Shown: one piece after another, positions 36,501 to 45,257 of the stretch | Layout: each line of letters starts with the position of its first letter | Numbering within the stretch: position 1 is the stretch's first letter | Assembly: GCA_030159075.1 (NCBI GenBank) | Contig: BROG01000044.1 | Location: forward strand, 1,518,501-1,582,500 | DNA length: 64,000 bases | DNA from: Atrina japonica | Lineage: Eukaryota > Mollusca > Bivalvia > Pterioida > Pinnidae | Direction of reading: 5' to 3' | Made by a program: the position numbers and the translations under genes | The notes under the pieces: generated by a model | Database searches by the model: none | Seen by the model: the letters and a program-made list of their open reading frames with translations, nothing else | Told to the model about the DNA's origin: nothing

Positions 36501-39500
36501 AGATAATTCTAGTGGGATATTACGAGAGCTAATCAACAACATGGCTCAATACACGATGTTTTGTTAGTCACAATACACCTGGAGGTGTCAATTAGCGCCC
36601 CAAGTGGTAATTAGACACTCAGACGTGCTTTTTTACAGGGTGTTTTTACAACCAGGACCTAACAATCATCGCTGACTGATTGATGTTTTGTTTTTGATTG
36701 TCAATTGTAGACCTAAGTTTCCGGTGATGATTACTTAATCAGCGAAAGACTAAGACTAAAAATAAAAAAGGACACGCTTTGTGACAAGGTGTCTTTACAA
36801 ACAGGAGCATTTAAATATCATGGATGAAGGATTGATGTTTTGTTTTCTTGTATTCAGGAATGCAATGTGGTAATTATCTTACATCTTATCTTATGGAACA
36901 TCACTTGATAAGCAAGTCTATCTCAATCCAGAGTAAAATCACGGGCACTCGTTGCACCGGATTATATCTAATAAAATGAAAATTAAATAAAATTCATCTA
37001 TCTACAACTTTCTGTCTATCCTTACACATCTGTGTGACTTAACAACACATATCACCAACTTTAAGCAATTTTTACGAGATTTGTCCCAGTTTTAATAATG
37101 TGCTGCATCATGAAGTATCCGCGATGTAAATAATACAAATTTGTTATAAATTAATTAAAATTAATTAAAACATTGAATTATTTCTTATTCTCATTATTTA
37201 AATGTTGTACATGTATTAGTACAGGGATTATTCCTATGCCTATTTTGGGTCCGATTACAGGACCCTTCCCAATTCAAAAATGGCTTGTATTTTCCCAAAA
37301 ATATGCAAAAATTCCCAATTTGGTATTAAAAAAAAAATGTATATTTTCCAAATTTTCCAGATCCTGGGTCCAGAATTTGGAGGTAGGAAAATTCCTTTAA
37401 TATTACAATGTACATTTACTAAATGGAATATCTAATCAGGGAAGAAACATGTAGTTGGAAATAATGAAGGTCATCTCTAATCCTTTGGATTTCATAATAT
37501 CTTGTGTACATGTGACCCTTTATATAAAGACCACCGTCTATAAAGACCATTTTTGTAATTCCCCCGAGCGGTTTTTATATACAAGTTTGACTGTATATTC
37601 ACAAAATAAATTCATCATTAAACATACCTCCATCACTATTGCCTTCATCTCTGACAATATCAAGTAATCGCTCAAATGCATTCTCAAATGCTACGATTTT
37701 CTGTATGTTGGCATTATTTTTGGTCAGTTGCGTAAGAAGTAACAAAGCCTGCAATAACAGTCAGATTATATGTATGAAAATTAAAAGTGAGGACTAGTAT
37801 TTAAATATTCTAAAAATATCTTATGACGAGCTAAGACTTTGCTTGTTTTTATATCTAAATAATTCACATTTCTTTCGATAGAAAAAAAAAATCATAAAAA
37901 TGTATCATATGATTTGTTTACAATATTAATGCTGTGTACTTTAATTCATCATAGACATTAGGGTAATTAGACAAACTGGTGTCATAGATGTGGCCGATCT
38001 CTGTGGGATTAAAATATTCTTTTTCTGGTTTTTTGTTTTGTTTTAAAACAATGTGTATGTTGCCTTTTCAACCATGATAAACTGTGCAAGAATTATTCAT
38101 TGAGTCAATTAACATATTATGGATATAAATTTCACCAACAGAATTATTCACTCACATCATTGCGTATTATTTCTCGACTGTCAGATAGTAGGTCCATCAG
38201 TTTCGATACTCCCATAGGACTCACAAGTATGGCTTCTTGAAGGTCTTTACCCTTGTTTGTTAGTAGAATTGTTAGAAGTTTAACAGTTGGCCATCGTACA
38301 TGGAAGTCATACTCCTGTAATTACAGAAAAAAATATACATGTAGTTTATAACCAATTCAAATAATTCCGACAAAAGTCTATTACAAACTTTGCATTCTAA
38401 TTGTTATACAGTCTATTCTACTTGCATTTCGGTAATGACAGGCGTCACAGGAAATGTGTTTTATTACCTTTTTTGTTGGTTGTATTGTTGTTTAACGTCC
38501 CACTCAAGAATCCTTCACTCATATGGAGACGTCAACAATGCTGGTGAAGGGCTTCAAAGTTTGGCCTATGCTTGGCACTTACGGCCATTGAACAGTGAGG
38601 GTTCTTAAATGTGCCAACACCTACTGAGACCTCAGTTTTTACCGTCTCATCCGAAGGACAGGAATCCGACCTGCCACCAGATGGACTCGAACTCATGTTC
38701 TCGCAATCAAGAGTCGAGCGTGCTACCAACTGAATCAGACCAGCTCTGTTTTATTACCAACTGGATAACTGTATGTGTGATGACGATAGGAACAATCACT
38801 CTTACCACAGCAATTTTAATGAATAACCTAAAATTTAAAGGGGCATTAACTGTGGGTTTTTATTTCAAATCTTTCCATTTACTACTTAGATTGATATACA
38901 ATAACAAAAAAGAGATATACACAGGCATAAAAATTCTTAAATTCCGATATATTTTGTGAAAATTGCTTGAGAAAGCCAGTTTGTCAATTATTCACTAGCA
39001 ACTGAATAACTCAACCTTACTATATGTATATGCATACCACACTGAACCTGACCTTTTTCCAGGTCAAGAAAGGGTTTATTAGACTCCACCCTGCCAGGAT
39101 GTATGGATTTTACGATACTGGTAGTAAACTATGATGTACCTGCAATTTTGACTAAAGAAGTAGGAAGTGTATATTGAGATTGTCTTATCTTCCTTCTTTT
39201 ATATTCATATGATTTAGAAATCTGTTCTTACAACAGATAGTACAAACCTCTAATAAAGACAACAGAAGTGAAACATTTTCGTTTTTCTTTGTGAATATTT
39301 CTGTAAACTGCGCTCCTAAATCATCCGGCACATTGTCTGGTACATTTGACTCATCATCTGAAAAAAGAATCATAATAAGACTTCTACAGCTGCATTATGG
39401 GATACACAGGCTGATGAGCTAATTACATGATAATGTATTTAAAATATCTTGCCCATTTAAGTTTAAACATTTATTTTACAACGATTAACAAAACAAGTTT

Positions 39501-42500
39501 AAAACAACTTATATAAATGTCTCTCGTTGGCTCTGATGTTGGCGTTATGGGGTGCTTGCTGTGGGAGGACCCCAGAATACCCGAAGAAAACCCACGTGTC
39601 CGACCTGGCGACCGCCATACCATCTCACATACTCCCCTGTCCAATACAAGGATCGAACCCGGGTCGGATTGGTGAGACGCGAGTGCGCTAACCACTGTGC
39701 TAACCGGACTCCCTAAATATCTTGTCTACAATACCACATTTTAACACATTTGTTAAAATTACAAACAAAGCTTGGGAAGTAAACAAGATTAACTAAACAA
39801 AACAATAAAACTCTTTGAACAGACTATCAATAATTAATTAAAATAAATGATAATTACAAACATTACATAGCAATACTATTTTGGGATATAGAATGTATGA
39901 TCACATCTTCCGTCTAACCCAGGGAATATGCTCTGCCCCTGAATGCCATGGGTTACTTCACTTGGATCTAGGCACTATCAATTTAATCTCATGAACTCAT
40001 TCACCCCTAAAGACACATTTACAGGGGTGTGGGTTTTCCTTTATCTTATTAACAAAACTTTACCTGAAATGATGCTGTAAAGCCTTATCTGATTGGACAA
40101 AATATTTTCAGAAACGAGATGTGTTTGTGAAACACAAATGCCCCCGTTCCCAACTGCATCACAATCCAAACTTTAAATATTGCAATGTCTTACATTTTGA
40201 CCCCACCCCACCCCAGGGGCATGTGATGTCATTGAAGTGTGAGCAACCCTTAGATGAACATACAGTCTAAGTTTGGTTACTGTATCACAAGCCAAACTTT
40301 AAATATTGCACTTTATATGTAAGTGGGACGGAATTATAGACAGCATGACAAACAGACGATCCAAACACTTGATGCCCCCAGCAGACCTTTCAGGCCAGGG
40401 GCATAAAAAAAAATGAAGCGAACAATCTCTTGGCTAGTACCGTACCTAATGTCAATTGATCATCAAGATTCAAGCGAAATAACCCAGCTTAGTCAGTGGT
40501 AGCGCTAATATCCTGGGTCAAACAGAGTATGGATGTTTCTATACTTACCATCTTCTGATGGCTCATTTGACATTACATTACAAAGAGTATCCAACGCATA
40601 TCCTGTTATCTCAGCATCACTCCTGAGTACATAAAAGAACACATCAGTTGGTTTCATAAAATATACATTTAGGGTTTACATTTAAACAGCTTTATCAATT
40701 TTCCCATCCATACAAATCCATGATTTTGATTTATTCCCTTGTCATTTACTCTCCTGGTCCACTATAGGCAACTAGCATATTCATTTTCAAATCCACAGGA
40801 TCCATGGTGAATTGAGTGGGTTTTATAATACATGTAGTTTTAAGCAAAAAGAATGTGCTTGCTGATTGGTGATAATAAACTGATATCATCAACACACTGA
40901 TTAGTCTTCATGTTTTCTCTTTATCAGTTTTAAGATTTTAGTGATAATAAATAAAAAATAGAATTACAATTTGACAGTCAGTTATGAAGTCTTTTGACAT
41001 CAATGTTATGTAGAAAATTGTCCAGAGTAACAAATATTCTCCAATTTGAAGTTTAAATAACAATTCTGGGATGGAAATAATTAGACTAGTTTTGGATTCA
41101 GATAACCTAGATATGTAGTTATCATCATATTAAAACTTTATAAAAGCCCTCACATTTGTGAAATATATTTTCATAAATGATGACCCTAAATCAGATCATA
41201 AAACAAACAAACAAACAAATAAACAAGAGCATGTACCTGTCACTCTCCAATGTCTGTACAAGAATATCCATAGCCTGTGTCCCAACTTCCAGACGGAATT
41301 TCTTAAAACCAAAAAAATAGAATGAAGAATATGTGTTTGCCACTGTGTGTGTGTGTATCTATAGCTAAGGTATTTGATACTGTATCAAATGAAATTTTAT
41401 TCATAAACTGGAAAATGATTATATTGCTTACAATACTTTTTTCTTTCCTGTATTTAATTGGCTGCATGTAACTTTCACTTATAATGAATCCTCGATTACT
41501 TCCAGGCCTACCAAACTAATGTATACAATGCAATGTCCTAGATTTGGTAGACACTAGAAACATGCCCATTCATGTACTCCATTATGTAATTCACAGAAAA
41601 TAATGAATGCATATATAATATCTTAAGCCAATATGTGTGTGTACATATATGTACTTAAGTTAGGAGCATGTATATTTTCTAATTTTGAGTTTTTGACTGC
41701 CAATGAAAACAAAACTGGTCTTGCTGGTATATGCAATCCATTTTTAAAACAAATTTGATTATTATTACCTTGTGATTAATGGACTGATGCAATGCAGAAG
41801 CATTGTGATATGTTTAACAGTTTGCGTGCAAAAGAAAGAAGTTTTCATTAATCATACACGTCAATTACATTTATTGTATTCTACCCATTAAGCATCCATG
41901 TCCCTATACGAGTCCCTCCCCTATAGTACCAATTTACTCATCTTTTTTACACAGGATTCAAAATCTTTTCTAGCCGGTTCAGGAGGAGATGTTGACCAGA
42001 AAAACATATGACATGTAATAATTTATCTTTAGCCACCCCCCTCCCCACATCCAACAACAGAAGAATGTTGATAGGTGTCCTCTGTAATAACTATAACAAC
42101 TTTACCACTGTGCCTTATATAAAAAATAAATTATTTTACATCAATTTGTCTCTTAATTGGTCCCACCACCTTTTCCCTATTTTTTTTAGTGCAATGGGTA
42201 CTTATAGGTCGATTGTAGGTTTTCAATAACATTTCACTTTTGGAATGAAGGAGTCCCCATCCCACTAGGGTTTAGTTTCAAAACCCATCACTTATGATAG
42301 CTGCAGGATTTCTAAGTGACCAAATTTCATTTCTAAGCGGTCAATTCGGCCTCTCATCACCCCATGTTGAAAACACTGAATATGGTATACTGAATGATAT
42401 CATATGCTGGTTTCTTTAGCGGTAAACAAATGTTTTTACCTACAGGTATGGTAGCTTGTACCATACCTATCCAAAGTCTTCTTTTTTTGGGAAGGTGGGG

Positions 42501-44623
42501 ATGAAAGTGAGAACCTATGCCTATGATATTATTTTGTTGGCCTATTTTATTAAGAAATTAATTTCCTTTTACCTTGGACATAGCTTTAAGTGCTCTGACG
42601 GCATCTCTGCGATCGTCGAGTAATGTGGAAGACTGAACACGATCAACAAGTCTTTCTACCTGTAAGGAAATAGTACACAAAACAGTTATTATAAATCTCA
42701 AATACAATTATTTTGATCTTTGATACCCTAAATGATGCTAAATTGATATTTATCGTAATTGTTTATGAATCCCTATCTTCACCATTACAATTTGAACTAC
42801 CAGTAAGGATATTTTCACCTCAGATTTGTAAAACTTGACTGAATGCTGCCAGAGATTGATGAAGTAAGTGAAGTTTGAGTTGAAATCATTTCGATTAATC
42901 TTTTCTCAAACTGATAATGACTGCATTATATGTAACTTAATAATTTTACTTGTCTTTGTACTTTTAGGCCATTCAACCTGTCAGTGTCAGGATAGAGTGA
43001 TTTCTCCCTGGTGTGTGCTAATGCTTTTGTTTTAACATTCTGACAAATGCTGGGTAAACACAAATAAAACTATCTATGGGTAAGCCAACATTTTATTGAC
43101 CGTTAATGTATTTCATAATTTTTTTAAAACGGGGACACAGAATGAGATAATTTGTTACAAACAAAAACTTGAAATTCGGATGTCTTAAAGTGCACCACCG
43201 CTGGCATGTTGGGGGAAATGTGTGTGTTCTTGTACAAACAGGAAAATCAAGATAACTGGTACTTCATGGTAACTGGTCGCGAACCAGTAAAATACTGTCG
43301 GCCTATTCTGTGCCTCTAAGCTCTAAACATTGTATCAATAAATTATGCTACTTGAAAAATTTATTTTTCTTGTTTACACCTGAAGTCATCTTTCATTAAT
43401 TAGTTTATACATATTTTATTACTGTGTGTGCTGAATCAACAATAACATTATGGTTTAAAACCCGATACCCATAGGTCTCCTCAACCTTATCAAAGTCGTC
43501 AAATTCTGCACGCTTCATCTATTAAACATTATATTTGTTACCATGAGCATACATTACTTTGAAGACATTGTAAATGTAGGTCATTATCAGAGATCCCGAG
43601 TGGAAAGTGTATAGAGCCAGACATAAAATATTCTCTGTTTGCTGTTTACCGACTCTACCCTTTTTAGATTATTTTAATTTATTGGAAATTTGTCTGGCAT
43701 CAAGTTGGGAAACGAAATATCGTTCTCTTGCATGTAAGTACTGATGTCATTGTGCAGTCCATCATTTTCTGTACAAATTATAATGAAAATAATTGTAAAT
43801 GAGGACACATTAAATATTTCATAAATGTTTGAGACAGACAGGAAAAGAGAGAGGTTATTTGTGAAATTTCAACAAGTTTTCGCAGAGGTTCATGAAAGAG
43901 TATAAATAAAATGTATGCAGATATTTTGGAATCCATCTGTATATGTCAGTGTTCTCCCCCAGAAATTTCAGATAGCACAATGGTAGCGCGGATGAATAAT
44001 TCTGTTGCATTGCGTCGCACCGTCTACACGATTTTATGTTTGCTATAACATTATTCCCTTCAGCTTTCATAAAAGGAGGAATATATATGTTAATTATGCA
44101 AAAGTCACGACAGTTCGGTTTTAGATATCGCTGGTATACATAGTGAATTGAGCATAAAGTAGAGAATTTGACGACGCGCTGAATTAGATGACATAGCGAT
44201 ACTGTGCACCACATCAGATAATGTATTTGACAATTGTTTATGTTCAATCTAGTGATAAAATCTGGAAAATTTATCTATGTCTATGGACAATGGCATTGCA
44301 GTGCATGCATCCTTTACACGACTGTATAACTGTCAAGATATAAACAGCAGTGCAGCGAAGTCCAGTAGACCTGTATTTAGTGTACAGTAAAGGTGAAACT
44401 GACACCGACAGACGCCGAAAGGGGGGGGGTCGCCGGTAAATTCACTACAGACTCTGTCTGAAAGACTGAATGCAGAGAAAATGGTCAGTATTTGCATATA
44501 AATAATTTTGTAAGTTGTTTTTGTTTTGGATATTTTTTTCTGACGTAAGTGATATACCGTTTCGGCGCCAGAGGGCTGTCCTCCACTCTGTGGGGTACTA
44601 AGGTATTTTCTGATATAGTCCAT
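20939..44623 (-). CDS. USO1: General vesicular transport factor p115 (Uso1), 23 coding exons
   Basis: p115/Uso1 is a peripheral Golgi tether that captures ER-derived COPII vesicles with Rab1, GM130 and giantin and promotes SNARE pairing. Exons, 5' to 3': 44623-44558, 42659-42573, 41301-41237, 40622-40549, 39357-39248, 38314-38156, 37748-37628, 35461-35271, 34002-33927, 33001-32937, 32431-32343, 32025-31871, 31365-31160, 29552-29442, 28961-28840, 27711-27530, 26900-26782, 25624-25486, 24922-24804, 24095-23883, 23185-23057, 22174-22013, 21019-20939. They sum to 2,841 nt (946 aa plus stop; human 962) with consistent phases. Residues 1 to about 625 form the armadillo-like head (STLLDDRR, QFTEIF, NDALLLLTQL, SNQNFF, GWSAQKVTN, GVPADVLTE, PAIVVLLMSMVNE, AGQLLCGG, FDHEFTK). 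Residues about 630-919 are coiled coil, ending in the conserved DLLVLLADQD. The last 26 residues are almost all D/E. An in-frame TAA at 44639-44641 precedes the ATG. Confidence 0.97.
21094..21302. mobile_element. Two short inverted-end elements (GTCACATTTGAAC family)
   Basis: Two ~85-95 bp elements (21094-21175 and 21207-21302) with ends like CATCAACCCCTGAAGTCACATTT and its inverse. Related pairs lie at 33549-33640 and 33690-33776. Located in the last USO1 intron. Confidence 0.5.
21731..21801. repeat. (TA)n microsatellite
   Basis: About 35 uninterrupted TA repeats in the last USO1 intron; an open frame of YI repeats across it is an artefact. Confidence 0.97.
22013..22174 (-). CDS. USO1: USO1 coding exon 22 (coiled-coil end)
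   Basis: 54 codons, LLEEDVSTVKNEKKEVEDEL, then EDLLVLLADQDTRIDKYKSK-LKEMGAQ, donor GTTTGT. DLLVLLADQD is a hallmark of the p115 C-terminus. Confidence 0.95.
22388..22662 (-). mobile_element. tRNA-derived SINE (family 1), sense with USO1
   Basis: Read on the minus strand, it begins with a tRNA-like head: an A-box-like TGGCTCAGTCGGTAG (22633-22647) and a B-box-like GAGTTCGAGTCC (22595-22606). A conserved body and a TTAAACAACAATAAAC-type tail follow. Second copy at 38478-38745, fragment at 52540-52592. Confidence 0.75.
22766..22972. mobile_element. MITE family E, copy 3
   Basis: Starts near CTATATTCCTGAAAATTTTTGGCC and ends GCAAAAATATTGAGGTATAC; the internal CTCATCTAAGGCCGAAAATTA matches the other copies. 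USO1 intron 21. Confidence 0.55.
23057..23185 (-). CDS. USO1: USO1 coding exon 21 (coiled coil)
   Basis: 43 codons with acceptor CATTTCAG and donor GTAAGT. DLQKVMEEKLTLQERVKKSN then EENLKLISKCK. Identified by phase, splice sites and coiled-coil composition; the sequence itself is weakly conserved. Confidence 0.82.
23484..23734. mobile_element. CAGGGTTTTCCC element, copy 2
   Basis: 251 bp with ends CAGGGTTTTCCCT and AGGGAAAACCCTG. Flanks AATACA and CATACA match in 5 of 6 positions, consistent with an aged 6-bp duplication. Internally 'GAGTCCCTAAGGATGCAC' is shared with 27992-28249. Confidence 0.7.
23883..24095 (-). CDS. USO1: USO1 coding exon 20 (coiled coil)
   Basis: 71 codons, phase 0 both ends, donor GTAAGT. 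Includes AVLQATINRLQLDLQEVRQN and LAEKDNEISRLNVQYNDAVT. Confidence 0.9.
24168..24395. repeat. Dispersed repeat family D, copy 2
   Basis: Contains GGGTGGAGTCTGGTGAACCC and TTGACCTGGAC as at 16905. Lies in a USO1 intron. Confidence 0.5.
24804..24922 (-). CDS. USO1: USO1 coding exon 19 (coiled coil)
   Basis: 119 nt coding for ELKSLQDELEKLRLQNAEKD-SMVDKL, donor GTAAGG. Human has EEIEELKRNQELLQSQLTEKDSMIENM. Confidence 0.92.
24966..25201. mobile_element. MITE family E, copy 4
   Basis: Left end ACTGTATACATCCAAATTTTTGC, right end GCGAAAATGTCCAGGTATACAG. It starts about 44 bp upstream (in gene direction) of exon 19, so it supplies the branch-point region of that intron. Confidence 0.55.
25486..25624 (-). 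CDS. USO1: USO1 coding exon 18 (coiled coil)
   Basis: 139 nt of heptad-like sequence, DQRLNETQQLYLELQSKHSM then ELKELQEQVQQLKDQNSLLK, donor GTCAGT, leaving phase 1. Confidence 0.9.
26267..26451. mobile_element. MITE-like element, 'TATAAAGACCACC' family, copy 2
   Basis: Starts ACAGTGAAACTTGTATATAAC and ends GTTAAAGCAGGTTTTATTGTA; it shares inner words with 9450-9592 in opposite orientation. Confidence 0.5.
26782..26900 (-). CDS. USO1: USO1 coding exon 17 (coiled-coil start)
   Basis: 119 nt coding for VLKAVSSEAYVKENKAKLAS and QEHEKVVNQYKDLIQEQ, donor GTTCAT. Corresponds to human LEQHDNIVTHYKNMIREQ. Confidence 0.92.
27170..27371. mobile_element. MITE-like element, 'GTGGTCTCTCAAG' family, copy 1
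   Basis: Starts GTGTAACCTGTCTTGAAAGACC and ends CAAAGGACAGGTTCCACTAT. Other copies at 32750, 48617 and 50919. Confidence 0.5.
27396..27482. mobile_element. 87-bp miniature inverted-repeat element, copy 1
   Basis: Ends AACTCATCAACCCCTGA and its inverse; internal ACCAGTCCAAATGTGTCTTT. Other copies at 30668-30754, 50058-50147 and 63581-63669, with partial copies at 39990 and 50707. Confidence 0.65.
27530..27711 (-). CDS. USO1: USO1 coding exon 16 (end of head domain)
   Basis: 182 nt coding for ASLRQIIERRIGLETYTDKL, then EVVFDHEFTKMFKSLE, donor GTAAGT. FDHEFTK is the conserved head-tail junction motif. Confidence 0.95.
27992..28249. mobile_element. CAGGGTTTTCCC element, copy 3
   Basis: 258 bp. 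The 6-bp flank CAACAT is perfectly duplicated (27986-27991, 28250-28255). Confidence 0.75.
28444..28748. repeat. 61-bp minisatellite in USO1 intron 15
   Basis: Five units at 61-bp spacing (TGAATCAATA at about 28444, 28505, 28566, 28627, 28688) ending about 90 bp from exon 15. Confidence 0.88.
28840..28961 (-). CDS. USO1: USO1 coding exon 15
   Basis: 122 nt coding for LITQVSASESDENESLVQGL then CAFMLGIAVLFNDD, donor GTAAGT. Aligns with human LTGQLAENLGEEEQLVQGLCALLLGISIYFND. The acceptor (TTTGCTGAAAG) lacks a good pyrimidine tract, so the 5' boundary is less certain than the others. Confidence 0.85.
29442..29552 (-). CDS. USO1: USO1 coding exon 14
   Basis: 37 codons, GGKFQTRVGLLMMLCGWLAD then SPIAVAHFLSNSANVPY, donor GTATCC. 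Phase 0 both ends. Confidence 0.93.
29579..30565. repeat. (TA)n microsatellite split by a transposon
   Basis: TA tracts at 29579-29617 and 30514-30560 flank the element 29620-30513. They most likely were one tract before insertion. Confidence 0.8.
29620..30513. mobile_element. TA-flanked DNA element, CAGTAAAA ends (pogo/mariner-like)
   Basis: 894 bp with inverted ends CAGTAAAAACTGCCATAGCG and its counterpart CAGTAAAACCTGTATATAGG, flanked by TA on both sides. TA duplication and CAGT ends fit Tc1/mariner-pogo type elements. No transposase seen. It is inserted in a (TA)n tract in a USO1 intron. Confidence 0.75.
30668..30754. mobile_element. 87-bp miniature inverted-repeat element, copy 2
   Basis: Same length as the copy at 27396, in the opposite orientation; ends AACTCATTCAACCC and TTGATGAGTT. 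Confidence 0.65.
31160..31365 (-). CDS. USO1: USO1 coding exon 13
   Basis: 206 nt coding for AGQLLCGGLFSGDSLSNWFA, ENETQKEQLLRVQLATSLGS and PPVSLLQQCCNILAQ, donor GTTGGT. Phase 1 in, 0 out. Confidence 0.96.
31648..31846. mobile_element. MITE family E, copy 5 (degraded)
   Basis: Starts GTACACCTGGATATTTCCC and ends GCAAAAAATTGCAGGTATAC, just after exon 12 in gene direction. Confidence 0.45.
31871..32025 (-). CDS. USO1: USO1 coding exon 12
   Basis: 155 nt coding for PAIVVLLMSMVNEKQPFTLR and CAVLYCFQSFLYKNEVGQSQ, donor GTAAGT. Phase 2 in, 1 out. Confidence 0.96.
32343..32431 (-). CDS. USO1: USO1 coding exon 11
   Basis: 89 nt coding for TINTVSEIIRGNLHNQEYFA and SVMAPSNPPR, donor GTAAGT, leaving phase 2. 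Confidence 0.95.
32750..32916. mobile_element. MITE-like element, 'GTGGTCTCTCAAG' family, copy 2
   Basis: Imperfect palindrome TACAGTGGTCCCTGGCTTGA ... TTCAAGGCAGATTCCACTGTA with an inner inverted GGTGGTCTCTCAAG. It ends about 20 bp from exon 10. Confidence 0.6.
32937..33001 (-). CDS. USO1: USO1 coding exon 10
   Basis: 65 nt coding for GLLQQLCTILMASGVPADVL-TE, donor GTATGT. Near-identical to human. Confidence 0.95.
33241..33452 (-). mobile_element. tRNA-derived SINE (family 2), sense with USO1
   Basis: On the minus strand, a head with GGCCCAGTGGTTAGAGTGGC (A box) and GGTTTCGAGCCCC (B box), then a body ending with 'CTCCTCCACCATTAAAAACTG'. Body fragments resemble 12310-12420 and 14062-14100. 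Confidence 0.72.
33549..33776. mobile_element. Two short inverted-end elements (GTCACATTT family)
   Basis: 33549-33640 and 33690-33776 are similar units in opposite orientation (GTGGTCACATTTAGACTTGCCC against GGGCAGGTCCAAATGTGACC). Confidence 0.5.
33927..34002 (-). CDS. USO1: USO1 coding exon 9
   Basis: 76 nt coding for LVRALVSPNNPQQQTTACQR-TMFQC, donor GTAGGT. Human has LVRVLVSPTNPPGATSSCQKAMFQC. Confidence 0.94.
34111..35165. repeat. Tandem/dispersed repeat 'AAGAGATCCCAGAGGGATC'
   Basis: Three overlapping copies of a ~360-bp unit with 'AAAATCCAAGATGGCCACCT', 'GATCTCTCTGAAAATGCA' and a small hairpin CCCATCATCTGTTGATGATGGG. This sequence type is common in bivalve genomes (from memory, not checked). 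USO1 intron 8. Confidence 0.7.
35271..35461 (-). CDS. USO1: USO1 coding exon 8
   Basis: 191 nt coding for IVVEDCLLLLTNLLKNNTSN, QNFFRESSYIQRLTPYFDLS and GWSAQKVTNIHLMLQ, donor GTATGT. Phase 1 in, 0 out. Confidence 0.95.
36291..37593. mobile_element. TA-flanked DNA element, CAGTCAAA ends
   Basis: 1,303 bp from CAGTCAAATTTGCC to AAGTTTGACTG with TA on each side (36289-36290, 37594-37595). Its interior resembles 29620-30513 (ATAGCGAGCACCTGCC). It ends 35 bp from exon 7 of USO1. Confidence 0.7.
37628..37748 (-). CDS. USO1: USO1 coding exon 7
   Basis: 121 nt coding for ALLLLTQLTKNNANIQKIVA and FENAFERLLDIVRDEGNSDG, donor GTATGT. Phase 1 out. Confidence 0.95.
38156..38314 (-). CDS. USO1: USO1 coding exon 6
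   Basis: 53 codons, phase 0 both ends, donor GTGAGT. EYDFHVRWPTVKLLTILLTN and SPMGVSKLMDLLSDSREIIR match the vertebrate armadillo-like head closely. Confidence 0.95.
38478..38745 (-). mobile_element. tRNA-derived SINE (family 1), copy 2
   Basis: Close to 22388-22662 over its whole length, same orientation, in USO1 intron 5. The open frames here are SINE sequence. Confidence 0.75.
38975..39115. repeat. Dispersed repeat family D, inverted fragment
   Basis: Contains CCAGGTCAAGAAAGGGTTTA and GACTCCACCC, the inverse of the words at 16905 and 24168. Confidence 0.45.
39248..39357 (-). CDS. USO1: USO1 coding exon 5
   Basis: 110 nt. Acidic start (DDESNVPDNVPDD), then LGAQFTEIFTKKNENVSLLL, matching human LGSQFTEIFIKQQENVTLLL. 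Ends in phase 0 with donor GTTTGT. Confidence 0.94.
39500..39712 (-). mobile_element. tRNA-derived SINE (family 3), sense with USO1
   Basis: Minus strand: GGTTAGCACAGTGGTTAGCG (A box) and GACCCGGGTTCGATCC (B box), followed by GTGGGTTTTCTTCGGGTATTC, a body type seen in several animal SINE families. Confidence 0.78.
40085..40415. repeat. Dispersed repeat 'AAACACAAATGCCCCC'
   Basis: From GAGATGTGTTTGTGAAACAC to GGGGCATAAAAAAAA, with GATGCCCCC near the right side. USO1 intron 4 or flanking. No coding content. Confidence 0.5.
40549..40622 (-). CDS. USO1: USO1 coding exon 4
   Basis: 74 nt coding for SDAEITGYALDTLCNVMSNE, donor GTAAGT. Human has SDSEIIGYALDTLYNIISNE. Phase 2 in, phase 1 out. Confidence 0.95.
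41237..41301 (-). CDS. USO1: USO1 coding exon 3
   Basis: 65 nt coding for KFRLEVGTQAMDILVQTLES-D, donor GTACAT, leaving phase 2. Human has KYRLEVGIQAMEHLIHVLQTD. Confidence 0.93.
42573..42659 (-). CDS. USO1: USO1 coding exon 2
   Basis: 29 codons, phase 0 both ends. VERLVDRVQSSTLLDDRRDA followed by VRALKAMSK matches the human segment KLCDRVASSTLLDDRRNAVRALKSLSK. Confidence 0.95.
42660..44557 (-). other. USO1: USO1 intron 1
   Basis: About 1.9 kb of AT-rich intron without a recognisable element. Minus-strand frames (e.g. 43855-44247) match nothing known. Confidence 0.6.
44558..44623 (-). CDS. USO1: USO1 coding exon 1
   Basis: 22 codons, MDYIRKYLSTPQSGGQPSGA-ET, donor GTATAT. It resembles vertebrate MNFLRGVMGGQSAGPQHTEAET. 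Phase 0 out. The frame is closed upstream by TAA 18 nt before the ATG. Confidence 0.9.
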
Positions 44624-44647
44624 TCTGCATTCGTGGATTTAAGATAT

Positions 44648-44659
44648 TGCGCATGTGCA
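44648..44659 (-). promoter_or_regulatory. USO1: NRF-1-like palindrome upstream of USO1 start
   Basis: TGCGCATGTGCA differs by one base from the NRF-1 core TGCGCATGCGCA and lies 25-36 bp before the ATG. NRF-1 sites are frequent in metazoan housekeeping promoters; use here is inferred. Confidence 0.35.
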
Positions 44660-45257
44660 CCACGCACTATTTCCGTATCGGTCTGATAAATATATATTTA
44701 GATCCTAATAAATACAAAACGCAAAAGAAACCCTCTTACTATTTCACCATTTCGAGTCCGATATAGATTTAGATTTTTTTTTCTTGCCACCAAAGTTTAT
44801 TATATTGTCTTCTTGTACTTCTTGAAACTTTTATTGTATATTTTACGATGAATTCGTTCGTATTTCAGTTTAGCTATTATGTCTGTCAGCGATACATCGC
44901 TGTGTCAGTTTTATATGAAAAAAATTATCGTTGATTACGCTTCCGTAATTTTCCCACCAGGAAGTGTAGGCTAATTCATTTCTGTCACGTTTTTAAATCT
45001 TACAATACTAGGTATCATTATGAAGTATGGCTACTTAGCTATTCCGATTTGAAATTTAAATAAAAACCCGTTCATATAAGGTCTGTAGGTTTTTCTTTTG
45101 TGACACCGATCAGACCGAAATGATTTATTCCTATCGCATTTTCGTAGCGAGATCTATTATAGGAAATTACGCCATCTGAAATATATTCATTTTATCTATT
45201 CAAATATAGTATTCAAATAAAAACCAGTCGACCAAGCAAGAAATTATATACATATAC

